From the NCBI GenBank assembly GCA_016271365.2, contig CM057454.1, positions 693,795,501 through 693,859,500 of the forward strand: 64,000 nt of DNA, in the 5' to 3' direction. Origin of the DNA: Neoceratodus forsteri. Its lineage: Eukaryota; Chordata; Ceratodontiformes; Ceratodontidae. This document shows positions 1 to 12,004 of this stretch, piece by piece. The notes under the pieces were generated by a model. It was not told where the DNA came from and did not search any database. It saw only the letters and a program-made list of their open reading frames with translations. Position 1 is the first letter of the stretch; each line of letters starts with the position of its first letter. The position numbers and the translations under genes were made by a program.

Positions 1-518
1 GTGGAGAGTTATTTTACTAAGTGCAGTGCAGTAAGAGATAAAAAAAGAAAAATCAGTCTAATTAGACTTTGTCAGAGGTGAAAAAAGGGGTCTGAGGAGA
101 GGGGAGGGAAGGAGACTTGTAGGGTGGGTGTTTTTAGGGTTACCACCTTTTAAGAAGCCCAAAGTGGGACATTTCTTGCTGAAACATGATTTTGTGCAGG
201 ACAATATGTAACCTAGACCAATGCAACTGACTTGTTTTCTCTAAATAATCAGACTTAAGAGTAAGTGTTGTAGTTTTTAGTTATTTCTAGTGTGTCTTAC
301 CCTTTTAAGATATTTTAGTTAAGGTATTATAGTGTTCTGCAACATTTAGAAGAAAATCAGAAAATATTTTTTTCTACTGCAATGTCAGGACATGTAGTAT
401 TTTTTATATTTTTTTGCAGGACACAGCTGCCCAAATCAGGACTGTCCTGCGAACATTGGGACAGGTGGTAACCCTGGGTGTTTTGGTCAGTGGATAGGTA
501 GAGGACACCTTGTCTGGT
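1..518. other. Intergenic flank, no gene seen
   Basis: This AT-leaning stretch has no recognisable coding signal on either strand. It lies directly 3' of the minus-strand LINE relic, so part may be that element's 3' untranslated region, but I see no clear tail or target-site duplication. Confidence 0.4.
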
Positions 519-1620
519 CTAGGTTAGGCAGCCACAGTGGTTTGCCTTAGACAGGAGGAAGTGAAGATACTTTTTGAAATGGCCTATTTTATCACTTTCT
601 ATAAGAGAGATCAGGAGTTCATTCAGCCACTGCAGCCCTCAGCAGGAAAGGGTGCACTGGGCAAAAGAGGTACGCCTGAAGGGGACATGGAGAACACCCT
701 TAGCAGCACTTCTAGTTGATTTGGTGGAGAGAACACATTGGAATATACCAGCCATGAAGACAGGGGTGAGACCCAGTAGAGCTTTTTTCCCAATTAGGCA
801 AGCCTGATATTTTACTCTTAGGTGCAGAGGGAGCCATCCTGTTTTGGAGTATAGCCTACAGGTGTGCATAAGGTGATGTCCTCCCAGGATGAGTTTGCAA
901 GCTTTGTTAAGGAGCACAGTGACTCTTTTTAAGGCTGTGTCACTCCCAGCACTGTATATAATCAGGCCATAATCGATGGAGGATAGCACCGAGTTCCTAG
1001 TCACCAGGCTCAGGACCTCAGGGGTCATTGCCTGCCTGTTGTGGTAAAGGAGTCCAAGCTTGATGTTCACCGTTTTGAATATATGATCAATGTGGGATAA
1101 GAAGGATAGTGTCTCATCTAGCTGAATGCCAGGCATTTGAAAGAACTAACTTGTTCTAGAGTGTCACCTTTTTTGGTGTGGATGATCAGGGGACCAGACT
1201 TTTTCTTGTTAATTGGCAATGAGAAGTTCATAGTTTTTCTTTTTTTTATAATTGAGGAGTTTGTGTTTGGAAAATGAGTTTTCAAGGTTTTTAAAACCAT
1301 CTTGTAGGTCCTTTGTTACTTCGGACTGCTGGCTACCTGAAACGGTGATAACTCCATCGGCCTACAGTAGCATTTTAGCAATGGGTAATGAGTTTATAGC
1401 TAAACTGAACAGTGAAGGGCCGAGAATCGACCCTTGGGGAACCCCCAGAGTTATGTCCCTAGGGTTGAATGTGACTCTGCTTATTCTCACACACTGAGTT
1501 CTTGAGGACAAGTAGCTCAGGACCCATTTTACTGCATCATTGAATAATCCAATGGCCAGTAAGTTATCAAGCAGGGTCTGGTGGTTCACAGTATCGAATG
1601 CCTTACACATTTATGAATTG
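519..1620 (-). pseudogene. L2/Rex1-like LINE, reverse transcriptase to 3' end of ORF, broken
   Basis: This is the C-terminal half of a non-LTR retrotransposon ORF2. Near 1610-1362 it reads the RT palm motifs KAFDTVNH and GVPQGSILGP. The catalytic YADD box is ruined: the Y is a stop codon and the second D reads G (near 1360-1345). A frameshift follows. Thumb/connection sequence (SIDYGLIIYS, GWLPLHLRV) occupies 1136-639, and a last piece (SDKIGHFKKYL) runs to a stop at 519-521. It belongs to the same family as the longer copy at 46-49.7 kb, which shares the IDYG/MDYG..IYSA block. The 5' end is lost at about 1620, so only roughly a third of a LINE remains. The exact clade within the CR1/L2/Rex1 group is not settled. 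Confidence 0.8.
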
Positions 1621-2289
1621 CCTCTGTATCTGACTAGAGTAACTGAAATGGGATTTTAGCTGGACAGTAGTAGCATTATACACTCTGTCTGTTTCTGCCT
1701 AGGACTGCATTCTTGCCACCCAGCAAAGGTAAACACTGATTTGGCTGTAAGCAACTATCATACTGTATGTGAAACATACACAAAGCTGTAACATCTCATA
1801 CACTCTTAATCTTGTCTTACTTTTGTTTTCTGTTGGATTTTGTAGTTGTTCAGTTTCCTGTTACAGTGTATGAACATGTCCATGCTGCTGATTAGGAGGC
1901 TGATTTTTTTTTTTTTTTGCTGCTCCTCTTTCCCAGAACTCTGCCCTATTTATCTTGTCTCACTGGAATTCTCTGGATGACTCACTTTGTTTGCTGCCCA
2001 GCTGTCTGTAAGTGAAGCAGGTCAACCTAGAGTTCAGGGTGGAAGTCCTAACACTTCACAGCATTTTTGCTTTTCACTTGCACTTTTTAGCCAAATGTCA
2101 AAACTCTTAGTCACCTTTAAAAGAACATCACTGAATGTTGAATAGTCTGTGGAATGTCAGTAGAAATCTGGCTGCATAAACAAATTAATATCTGTAGCTA
2201 ATACAAAAGTGCTTGAACCTCAGTACCCAGTGTGGGATCAACTGGTCACTGTCTTTACCCCTGAACTGATCTACCACACAGTAAGGTGT
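1621..2289. other. Non-coding stretch
   Basis: No coding or repeat structure is recognised apart from a short T run near 1906-1918. Confidence 0.4.
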
Positions 2290-3262
2290 TAACTGAAACA
2301 CAGTACTCTAGCCCCAGCAGTAGCCGACTGGCTGATCATGTGCCTTTACCAGGCCAATACTGCTGCCATTATTGTTGGTGCTTCTTGTGGTGGCCCTTGG
2401 TCTGTGGCTCTGCTCTCATCTATGGCACCTGTTGGTGGTTCTTCAGCAGCAGCGCTACCTCCTGTCAGATTGACACTACTACCACCTGACTTACTGCACC
2501 CTTATGTCCCTGCCAGAACCTTCACTCTGTGGCAATGGCTTCTCAGGGGGCTGTCACTGTTGCCTATCCACCTCCTTGTGCATGCATTGTGGTTCTTCCA
2601 GTTTGGATCTCATGCTCCTTGCTACAGTCAAAGGAAGTCCGAGTGTGGCCAAATTTCAGGTTCGCCATCATATGCTCACAATGCTGGTGCTCCAGCATAG
2701 CCACTACTTTATCACTGGACATGTCAGGGGGTACTTTTTGCCTGCTATCCCACATCGCTCCACTGACACCTGACACTGCAATGGTGCACATTGATATGTA
2801 TCTCTCTCTGGCTCCCACTGCCAGACACATGCCACTTGCCACTACCAGAGCTTAAAGTTCAACAAAACTGTGCTTGGGCAAGGTGGGGTGCATAATCTCC
2901 AGCCAGTGGAATGCATCACTTCTTGGACTGCCAGTCTGGTTGTGATCCCTCTCTAGCCTGTACTACTTATTCACATTTTGTGGATCCCCTTTCAGCTGCA
3001 CTGCTTCCTGCAAGCACCATCTCCACCTGGCCTCACTGCCACTTTCTTGTGTAATAATGCCCAGCACACCACGGATTATGCTCCAGCTACCACTCCAGAA
3101 CCCAGAGACTCACACCACAGAATCAGAACTGCCTAACTGTCACTCCTGACACTGCTGCAGAACTTGGACCCTGTAGTGGCCACATACAGTGTATAGGGCC
3201 TATGGGCTGACTAGATGGGCCTAGCAGTCCTTATCTGCTGACAATTTCTATGTTTCTATGTT
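2290..3262 (+). repeat. Unclassified repeat-like block ending in a CR1-type 3' tail
   Basis: The last 75 bases (about 3188-3262) read as the 3' tail shared by CR1 copies in this window: GACTAGATGGGCC, then CTTATCTGCTGACA, then TCTATGTTTCTATG. The ~900 bases upstream are rich in CACTGCC/TGCCACT words and are unlike CR1 coding sequence. Open frames of about 100 codons occur on both strands, but none shows a known domain. The block may be a non-autonomous element using a CR1 tail, or a chimera of older sequence and a truncated CR1. Confidence 0.4.
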
Positions 3263-3759
3263 ACAGTTTCTATGAACATCATACCTCATGGCTGTTCCCT
3301 ACAAAGCTAGATGGGCACTCTTCACAATCATGGGTATCCACAAGGATGTCCTGCCCAACTGTAATTTCTTGGCTGTGTTTTGAGGGGAAGCCATCAATCA
3401 CCATCCAAGCTTGTATTAACATAACAAAGCTAATTTGCCCTTGTGGACCCAAAGTTTAATAGCGTATTTAAAAGTTAAAATGGAAATAATATTTCAAACT
3501 GGTATGGGGGCAGTGCAGTTCAAATGGGGGGGAAGAAGCTTGGTCCAGGGGTACTGTGGGTAGCGTATTTCACTTCCATGTGGGAGATCAAGGTGTATGT
3601 TTTGAGCCACACTTACATTCCCTGGCATAGACTGTGTATTTAGGTTCTGGTAAAGAGGACTTTGCCTGACTGCTGAGCTTTTTCTGCAACAGTCTCACAG
3701 CCTTAACACTGTGGGTAACCCCATGGTATCTCCCCCTCTCATTTTAACTTAGGTAACAT
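3263..3759. other. Non-coding stretch
   Basis: No gene is seen. The part around 3540-3610 faintly resembles a decayed tRNA-derived SINE head, but the internal promoter boxes do not match well enough to call. Confidence 0.35.
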
Positions 3760-4110
3760 AGACATTGGTGGCCATTGACTCCCCTCCCCTTGAAGTAGGA
3801 AAGATCTCCATATTCTTTCAAACACTGAGGGTGGTCCCCTTTTGCCTGACACCCCGATGGTGAAACACGGAAAAAGACCACTACAGCGACAGTCGCTGTA
3901 ATGGTCCGTTTCCGTGTTTCTCTTTCCCCCAGTGTTCTGCCCCCCTCCCTGGACCAACTCCGACCTGGAGTTGAGAATGCAAAAGTCTGGGGTGTGTGGG
4001 GGGCACTTCCCTCCACAGAAAACACTGGGGGGATTGGGTGGCACAATACCTGCATTGGTATTGTGCCCTCTCTGTGTGGGAGGTCGACAGTAAAACTGCT
4101 GACCTAACTT
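3760..4110. repeat. Hairpin-rich repeat, copy A
   Basis: Two palindromes flank a GC-rich core. The first (about 3863-3922) has ~29-base arms with almost no loop, beginning GAAACACGGAAA and meeting at the centre CAGCGACAGTCGCTG. The second (4042-4069) is a perfect 11-base stem, GGCACAATACC, with a 6-base loop. The core (CAACTCCGACCTGGAGTTGA, then a G-rich run) resembles the core of the copy at 61.4-61.7 kb. No protein is apparent and the class is unknown. Confidence 0.6.
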
Positions 4111-4267
4111 GGTGCTTCCAACATTGAGGGCTTGCTGGCCACTATGTTACTAACACCTTCATCAGTGGCATCACCATGCTGATTTAGGAGTGACTAAGCC
4201 CCTACCAATGTAAGTTATTGCCCTTCCCAATAATTTACCACATTAAGTTCATTAATAGAGAGAGATA

Positions 4268-4345
4268 CGAACATATGAATATATGAAATTTGCCAGCAGA
4301 TAAAGGCCTTGGGATCCATTAAGTCTGCTCAAATGTGCAGCAAGC
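4268..4345 (-). repeat. LINE/SINE 3' tail fragment
   Basis: Read on the minus strand this is a short tail containing GGCCTTTATCTGCTGGCAAA and then TTCATATATTCATATG. A second copy of the tail lies at 44118-44205 on the plus strand. Both resemble the 3' end of the CR1 copy finishing near 33776. Confidence 0.55.
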
Positions 4346-4439
4346 ACCTCTTATTCTGCAGCTGCCCCTTCCTCCCACCCTTCCCCTCCCTTGACCCTCC
4401 CCTTGCCCTGTCCCAGCCCTTTTGAAGGAGCCTTTTTTT

Positions 4440-6425
4440 AAATCAAATGTACTTTATTCATTATGTTGGCTTGCGTGCATCGTAAGCAACATCTCTTCTA
4501 CAACAGTCTTGGTCTTGGAAGTGCGGCTGCTCTTGGGTGAATCCAGGGCACACATCAGTAGGTCGTCCTCATTCCCCAATCAGCCTCGTGCCACCGCCAC
4601 ACCATGCATTCATAATGGGGTGAGCACATCAAAGCAAGGTCTGCTGCAATCATCATATGCAGCGGTCCTTTGCTGCCGATATCGCCGCCATTATGATCAT
4701 GGTCGATGGTGACATACTCCACGGTTTCAACATCGGGGTGCCCAATCCCCTGTCATCCCCATGTTTGTGTGCCAGCAGAGGGCCACTTCCATCGGCATCC
4801 CCCATAAATGGAGATGCCAAGGGGTGCCCAATTCCCTGGCTCGCGCCTCTTTCTTTTTGCGGCAGGGGTGCCCAATCCCTTGCCGGCATTACCCCATGTT
4901 GTGTGCCAATGAGAGTGCCCAATCCCCATCGGCTACTGACACCCCCCACAAAACCCACTTAGGTGGCATGCTGGAGCCACCCCAGCGTGCCAAATGCCCT
5001 TAATACAAAAACTGTCCTGGCGGTTTCCCTTTTTTTTGTCCACCTGCAGCGAAAGCCGTGCCTAGTAGTCTACATGCCCCTCTCCGCCACCCGCAACCAC
5101 CACTGTGCACCCTGCCTCCCTCACCCCCACCCCATAATTACCTCCAGACTCCGGAGCGACAATCTTCCGTGGACCAGGAACACATCTGCACTCTTCAAAG
5201 CCGACCACGAACTGAGGAAATGCCGGTAAGCTGTATAATGCAATGAATAGGGTTTTTTCAACTTTGCTGCATATCTCAGGCATTTCTTGGAATTTTGTCA
5301 CCAAATTTTCAACATGGGGTTTTTGGGGCCCCTCCTCATGAATTCTGTCACTGTCATGGCGTTAATCAGCCTCGGAAGGTGATTTTGCAGTCACTGCACG
5401 AAATCACCTTTCAGGACCCATTAATGAAATGACAGTGACAGTGTTCATGAGGTGGCCTCTCAAAATGCCTATGTTCCAAATTTGGTGGAAAAAATCCAAC
5501 AAATGCCTGTTTTACGAGCATGCGTTGCGCAGTTGCTACGCACACTCGTAACTTCACGCATTCGCAATATTTTAATGCCGTATTTTCAGCATTGGCATTT
5601 TTGTGCACCTCCTTGTGATCAGTACAGCTGTCATTTCCCACATCCTGCCCGAAATGTGTTTCTGCACTTCCGGCGCACAATTGCTCAGTCGCTGTGGGAA
5701 ATCAGTGTTTGGGCCAGATTATGAAAATGACAGTGACACAGTTCATGAGGAGAGCTCCTAGAATGCCTATGTTGAAAATTTGGAGCTGATACTCCATAAA
5801 ATGACTGTGTTGCTGGCGTGCATTGGCAGATTGCAGCATGCTTGTACTATCGTGCATTTGTGATATTTTCACTCTGGATTTTCACCATTGCCAATTTTAC
5901 ACCTCTTGATGAACAGTACAGCTGTCACTTCACATATCCTGCCAAAATGTGTTTCGCACTTCGGCACAGAATAAAGTGGTGGCTGTGAAATCACTTCTTA
6001 GGACACTTTGAGGAAATATTAGTGACATAACTACATGAGCAGAGGTGCTCGCGCCTATGTTGAAAATTTGGTGCGACGCCCACAAACTGCCAGTGCTGCA
6101 AGTGTGCCTTGCATATTTCCCATGCACCCTTGCAACTCCGCAACTTTTGTATATTTGTATGCCACATTTTCAGCACTGCCATTTAATTACACTTCCTTAT
6201 GAACTGTGCAGCTGTCATTTTTCACATCCTGCCCAGCATGTTTTCCTGCACTGCACTAACAAACACCCACAAGGACACCCTCATGCCTCTCACTCTCTGT
6301 AGGGTGGGGGTGGGTTGGCATCAGTTCAATACTTGACTGCCACTCCTATGCTGCATCTCTCTAACTCCTGCACTGCCAATGGCAGCAAGACAACATTCGG
6401 CATTGACAAATGCTTGTTTTATAAA
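4440..6425 (-). repeat. Composite repeat family, copy 1
   Basis: On the minus strand the order is: a terminal segment (6425-6300) starting AAACAAGCATTTGTCAATG; about three ~293-bp subrepeats (6300-5290); then a GC-rich segment (5240-4440). The same order recurs at 38.5-40.9 kb, and partly at 53.4-54.6 kb and 61.8-62.1 kb. The lower-coordinate end has GCACGCAAGCCAACATAA, matching the end of copy 2. No transposase is recognised. It may be a non-autonomous DNA transposon; that is inference. Confidence 0.65.
5290..6300 (-). repeat. ~293-bp subrepeats within composite copy 1
   Basis: The landmark CATCCTGCC followed by a TGTTT word recurs near 5640, 5934 and 6226, spaced 294 and 292 bases. Each unit also carries TTTCAACAT/ATGTTGAAA and TCATGA words in both orientations, so units are partly self-complementary. 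Confidence 0.65.
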
Positions 6426-6843
6426 GATACACATACATAACACAAAATACAACCAGAAAAAAAACAGGACTTTGACTGTTTACAATAATATGCTAGCAGG
6501 ATTAATCAAAAAGTTACTATCCCCCTACTACACCCAACAAAAAAATCTCCCCAAACCTCCTACCTAAAATACCAACCCCCAACACATCCCCCCACCAGCG
6601 AGGTACGTTTATACATTGATTACCACACGTGCAACCTATTTTAATGGTAAGTTGGTCCCAATTGCAAATTAATATCAGACAACTCTAAGAATTTGTCAGG
6701 GGGCACGCAAAAACAAACCAAGAATTCAACTAACCTATAGTTAAAGCTTGCAATTTCCCCCACTTTTTACAATAAGCCAGAACTTGATGTTTAACACTAG
6801 CAATTAACTGTTATGCTCTGAGAGAAAAAGACAATTTGTGCAG
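6426..6843 (-). other. Non-coding stretch, possible L1 3' untranslated region
   Basis: This A/C-rich stretch lies immediately downstream of the L1/Tx1 ORF read on the minus strand, and so may be its 3' UTR. No coding sequence is seen. Confidence 0.35.
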
Positions 6844-7610
6844 TCACTCTGAATAGGTAATGACAGCTTTATCCTTCCAATGCCTTAAAACTAATTTCTT
6901 AACCACTAGTGATATTAGAGCCATATGATATCTTCTTTCCTTAACCTGGATTCTCCTGAAATCCCCAATGACACAGACTTCCTGAGTAATTAGCCCCTGC
7001 AAACCTAAAAGTGGATCTAGATTGTCCTCAATTTGTGTCCACAAAGGGGCAACTTTCACACATGTCCAGAAAATATGTAACAACGAACCCACTTCCAGGT
7101 TACACCTTGTACATAGTGAAGTACTGATATGGCCCATCTTCACTAGCTTCACTGGCATGTAATACATACTGTTTAGGATTTTATATTGAACTAGCCTGTA
7201 CCTGTCCTGAGAAATATAGGTATAAAGATCCCTCCAAAGGAAAGGCCAATCAAGGTCTATGTCCGGTACCAGATTATCCCACACTATGGAACCTTTTGGG
7301 GAGGAAGGGTCCGGAAAGGTGAGCAAGATTTTATATATTATAGAAATTCCATGAGGTTGGTGGGCTGGGCCTGAAATGTGCTGCAATAGTTCCCCAAACC
7401 TGGAAGGCTGTAACTTTTGTCCAAATAAATTGGTTAATACGTGTCGTAACTGATATACCTTACAATATATCCATGAAGAGAGACTAAATTTATGAATTAT
7501 TTCTTGAGAAGTAAGCATAGAAATGGTGGAATAAAAATCTGAGATTTGAGAGCTTTCCGGTATCTTCAACCAGGTCTTTGGAATGAGTGCTCCCCCATCT
7601 TGATATTTGG
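6844..7610 (-). pseudogene. L1/Tx1-type LINE ORF2, C-terminal part
   Basis: A 241-codon open frame (7569-6844) resembles the region after the RT domain in L1/Tx1 LINE ORF2 proteins. It carries RLVQYKILNSMYY, then CTRC..E.GSLLHIFWTC (the cysteine/histidine motif of this clade) and PLWTQIE. The similarity seems to extend upstream to about 7605, where it abuts the CR1 copy. It is 5'-truncated: no RT or endonuclease is present. The frame stays open for over 700 bases, which suggests a younger insertion than its neighbours. It is presumably non-functional by truncation. Confidence 0.75.
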
Positions 7611-7679
7611 ATTAAGGAATATGGACTGAGAGAAATCTTTGGTTGGGTTTAATTTGTGGTGGTTGTCTAATTGGGATCC

Positions 7680-9110
7680 CCTGATGTACCCGAATGTCTC
7701 TATGATATCCCTCCTCTCTATCCTCTCTATCCAGGGAATACATTTTGAGGTCCTCTAGTCTTTCTTCATATGACTTTTGGTGCAGTCCTTGCACCATTTT
7801 TGTTGCCCTTCTCTGGACTGCCTCTGTTTTGTCTATGTCCTTCCAGAGATGAGGCCTCCAGAACTGGACACAGTACTCCAGATGAGGTCTCACTAGTGAT
7901 CTGTATAGTGGCGTAACTATCTCCTTTTTTCTGCTGGTGATACCTCTCCCTATGCACCCTAGCATCCCACTGGCTCTCCTCCACAGCCTTCTCTCATTGT
8001 TTGGATACCTTTAGGTCATCAGAAATGATTACCCCAGGTCACTTTCTTGACTGGTGGCCATCAGTACCTCCCCCCAATCTTGTACTCCTTCCTTGGATTT
8101 CTGTGCCCCAAGTGCATGATTTTGCACTTCTTTGCACTGAATCTTAGCTGCCACATTCTCGCCCACTCCTCGAGCATGTTAAGGTCCTTTCTCATTTTTC
8201 CCATCCCCGGACTGTCGACCCTGTTGCAGATCTTAGTGTTATCTGCAAAAAGGCATACATTCCCCTCCAGCCCCTCAGCAATGTCGCTTATGAAGACATT
8301 AAAGAAGATTGGCCCCAGCATGGATCCCTGTGGCACCCCCGCTGGTTATCCCCTCTCCTCGGATTGAATATCCTTTACCAACACCCTCTGTGTCCTGTCA
8401 CTAAACCAGTTTCAGACCCAGTTTACCACCTTAGGGCCCACTTCCAGGCTGCCCAACTTATTTATCAACCTCCTATGTGGGACAGTGTCTGAGGCCTTGC
8501 TGAAATCTAGGTAGGCCACATCCACCACCCCTCCCCTATCTACCTCCCTGGTCACTCAATCAAAGAAATCTATGAGATTTGTTTGACAAGACCTTCCCAC
8601 TGTGACTCCATACTGCCTTGGATCCTGTGCTCCACTGGATTCAGGAAATATCACAGTTCTTTCCTTTAGCAATGACTCTATTAATTTCCCCACCACTGAG
8701 GTCATACTAAATGGCCTGTAGTTGCCAGCCTCCTCCCTGTTCCCACTTTTGTGGAGAGGGACTACATTTGCCCTCCTCCAGTCCCCTGAAACCACCCCTG
8801 TCTCTATTGATTTGTTGAATTGGGTTGTTAGTGGTGCTGCCAGCACCCCTCTAAGTTATTTTAACATTCTGGGATGTATCCCATCAGGCCCCATAGCCTT
8901 GCCCCTTTTCAGATTCTTGAGTTGCTTTAGGACTCTTTCCTCGGTAAATGGACTGATGTCCACCTCTCTCCCACTGGTGCTTCTATCCTCCAATAGTGGT
9001 CCTCCTCCTTCCCCTTCTTTCATGAATACTGAACAAAAATATCTGTCCAAGATTGTTGCTTTTTCTAGGTCCCCCTGCGCACACTCTCCTTCCTCTCTTT
9101 TTAACCTCAC
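7680..9110 (-). pseudogene. CR1-A reverse transcriptase and C-terminal region
   Basis: RT fingers and palm are spread over several frames: LKRGKAMGPDGIHPRML (9110-8856), WRRANVVPLHKSG and NYRPFSMTSVVGKLIE (8846-8556), and PQGSMLGPIFF (8336-8061). The catalytic box reads FADN instead of FADD, removing an essential aspartate. The downstream block MLGCIGRGITSRKKE and HLEYCVQFW (7965-7700) is a CR1 hallmark. Confidence 0.87.
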
Positions 9111-9573
9111 AATCCCACCCCTGGTCTTCTTTCTATCACTAATGTACCTGAAAAAGGTCTTGTCTCTTTTCTTATTTGCCTAGGCTATTTTTTCCTCAGT
9201 TTGCACCTTTGCACTCCTAACTGCTTTCCCTGCCTCCCTCTGCTTTTCCAGATAAAGCTCCCTGTCTTCCCCCCTCTGTGTTTCCTTTCACCTTCTGAAA
9301 GCTAATCTTTTCTCTCTTACCTTCCCGGCCATGTCCTTTGAGAACCATAGTGTTTTTTCTTTCTCTTTGTTTTGCTTACTTGCCTAACACAAAGGCTTGT
9401 TGCCTCTGCTATGGCTCTCTTTAGGTTAGTGCATTGTTTTTCTACAGCCCCCCCTTCTTCTTTTCCCCTGCCAAGGCTTCCTTGAGACATTCCCCAATTT
9501 TTGCAGTCAACCCATCTGAAATCCAGGACCCTTGCTTTTGTGTAGTTGACTCCTCCACTGTTCTCACATTGAC

Positions 9574-10425
9574 TCACACCATAAAATGATCAATGGACCC
9601 CAGGTGGGTACCCATCATTACATCTGTAACTCTATCCCCATTGGTGAGTACCAGGTCCAATATTGCTCTTTCTCTAGTGGGTTCCACCACAATCTGCTTG
9701 AGGTACACCCCCTGCATGGCATCCAGGCTACCTCTGCTCCTGGCTGTGGCTGCAGTCTGGGTGCTCCAATCCACATCAGGCAAATTGAAGTCTCCCACCA
9801 GCAGCACTTCACCTTTAGCTGTCATTTTGTGGCTGGCTTCCACTAGTACCCCATCCATCTCCTTCCTTTGTGCTGGAGGTCTGTAGATCACATCTGTGTG
9901 AATGGCAGTGCCATTTCCTGTCTCCGGGGTGACCCACAGTGTGTCTGCTCCCTCCTGCATTCCCTGAACTTCAGTTGCTTTAATTCCCTCCCTGATGTTG
10001 ATAGCCACCGCTCCATCTTTTTTCCCACCCTGTCTGTTCTAAGTAGAAATTAACCTGGTATGGCTATATCCCATTCATGGTTCCCCAAGTACCATGTCTC
10101 TGTAACAGCGACAATGTTCAGGTCTGCTTCTGCCATCAAAGCCACTAGGTCTGGGATTTTATTTCCCAGGCTGCAGGCATTCATGCACATGGCCTTCCAA
10201 GTTTTGCAACCTCCCCTTCTGGTAGCTCCTCTCCTATCCTCATGTCTTTCCTCCCTTCCTCTCCTGTTTTTATTCCCATTCTTTCTTATCTCTGCCACTC
10301 TACCTATCTCAGTCTTAGGTTTTAGTGTCAATTTCCCAACCCTAGGGTCTTCCCTACTGACTGCTTCTAGGTACAGTAAAAATCTATACAAAATAATATT
10401 GATGTCAGTGATGGCCACATGTTCT
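9574..10425 (-). pseudogene. CR1-A apurinic-type endonuclease domain
   Basis: The domain nicks target DNA in LINE retrotransposition. The N-terminal part (10418-10050) reads ACSLGNKIPDLVALM and VTETW. The C-terminal part (10008-9574) reads VIYRPP and LLVGDFNLPDVDW. The usual catalytic SDH near the end reads IDH (GSIDHF), so one active-site serine is lost. A frame break separates the halves. Confidence 0.85.
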
Positions 10426-11607
10426 TAACAATGTATGATGTTTGGAACCATTAGAATACAAGCTTTCTGTTGATATCAGTTTAGCATACTTTAGGAACAT
10501 ATATTTTATATTTAGCTTATGTTGTGAATTAGTGCACTGATCTCTACATATTCTAAGTACATACATTATGTTTTCTATATATTAAACATATATGTATATG
10601 AAGTATTACACTTGAATACATGTGCAACAATATATTTTTGCTGTAGTATTTTGAAACATATGAAGAATATTAGAAAATATGTGATATTGACCATTTATAT
10701 TAATTATATGTTTCATTTATAGTTAATATATTCTTAATACATTGCATATAAGTGGCAACATTATTAAAGAATATAATATAATATATAATGCAATATTTAA
10801 ATATATGTTGTAATATATTATAAATACTGTATATGGTCTTTGGTATGGGCAGACATTAGGAAAATTCCTAAAGTGGGTGCTTTTAAAACTGTCACAAGGA
10901 ACTGAAATATGACTGCTTTTAAAGTGAGGCACAGTAATTTTTCCCATAAAACATGCACAGAAATTATATACTCACAAATAAATTACTACCCAATGTATCA
11001 TTCTACCTTTGCTTGCTTAGACTTCTGTACATTCTAACTCTGTACCTCTTACAAGATTTATGCAACAATGCCACTATAACAGGACAACTTTGTAAACCAG
11101 ACTTCTAGCCTTCAGAGTCATACTGTATCTTCTATAAAAATAAAGATCTTTACTGCTACTAATCTAATTAATTTAATAGTACAACTGAGAACCACCTAAA
11201 GTAAACTGGTCATTTTTTTGCAGTTAATCAAATTTTGTTGAAGATCTAACCAAACATGACACCAACAAATATATTGTACATCAACACCAACCAAGTACAG
11301 TAGGACACAAAGTAAGCTACAAAGAATCTAAAATTGCTAGCCTGTAATCACTGAATGCTTTGTAGCTGCAACCGAAACCTCGCATATGACCATCAAAGTA
11401 GTAACCAAGAAAATATATTCAAAACAACAAAACCTACCAACACAAGTACACCCCCACCTCAGAGGTAGCTTAAAAAGCGAAATAAGGATGGGGAGATTAT
11501 GTGAAGGGGCATATGTATCCCTTATAAATCCTACCACACAGGACTACCCACAAGAGTGAGAAGTTGTATGAGGGACCAGGGACAACCAGATTCCCTGGAG
11601 GAGCATC
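10426..11607. other. AT-rich non-coding stretch
   Basis: The part from 10430 to 10830 is very AT-rich, with repeated ATATA/TTAATAT words. The remainder shows no coding or recognised repeat signal. Confidence 0.5.
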
Positions 11608-12004
11608 TACATAGAAATATAGAAATCTGTCAGCAGAAAAGGACCCCTTGGCCAATCCTGTCTGCCCTTATTCTCACCCCCATGTTTAACCCTGGCCCTC
11701 CCCTCCTGTTGGAGACTTCAGTCACTTCTCTTTTTCCTGGTTCATTCCCCTCCCTTTTCTGGTTACTCCCTTGCATTTATCCCATGACTGCTTGAATTCT
11801 CCTACCATTTATGCCCCCACCACCTTTTCAGGTAGTCTATTCCAAGGGGCCACAACCCTCTCCATGAAGCATTGCCCTCTCCTATTACCCCTGAACTTTC
11901 ACCCTTCTAACTTCAAACTGTGCCCCCTATTTTTTTAACTTACTTTACTCTGAAATAAGTTCCCTTCCCACAGCGTGTTAATCCCCTTCAAGTATTTAAT
12001 TCTT

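Larger units (their letters stand above)
7612..10425 (-). mobile_element. CR1 LINE, copy A
   Basis: This long CR1 element is read on the minus strand, with endonuclease (10.4-9.57 kb), linker, reverse transcriptase (9.1-8.06 kb) and CR1 C-terminal sequence (7.97-7.7 kb) in the expected order. It is fragmented into several frames. The normal CR1 C-terminus and 3' tail are missing: the CR1-like reading ends near 7680, shortly before the L1/Tx1 fragment. No ORF1 is recognised beyond 10425, so the 5' end is also truncated. Confidence 0.88.

Noticed and set aside
2286..2855. Host coding gene suggested by overlapping frames of 67-120 codons
   Set aside because: Three plus-strand frames and one minus-strand frame are open at once in repetitive CACTGCC-rich DNA, without splice signals or a known domain.
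3860..4070. Hammerhead or similar ribozyme in the hairpin-rich repeat
   Set aside because: The palindromes lack the conserved CTGATGA and GAAA core motifs expected for a hammerhead; no other known ribozyme core was recognised.
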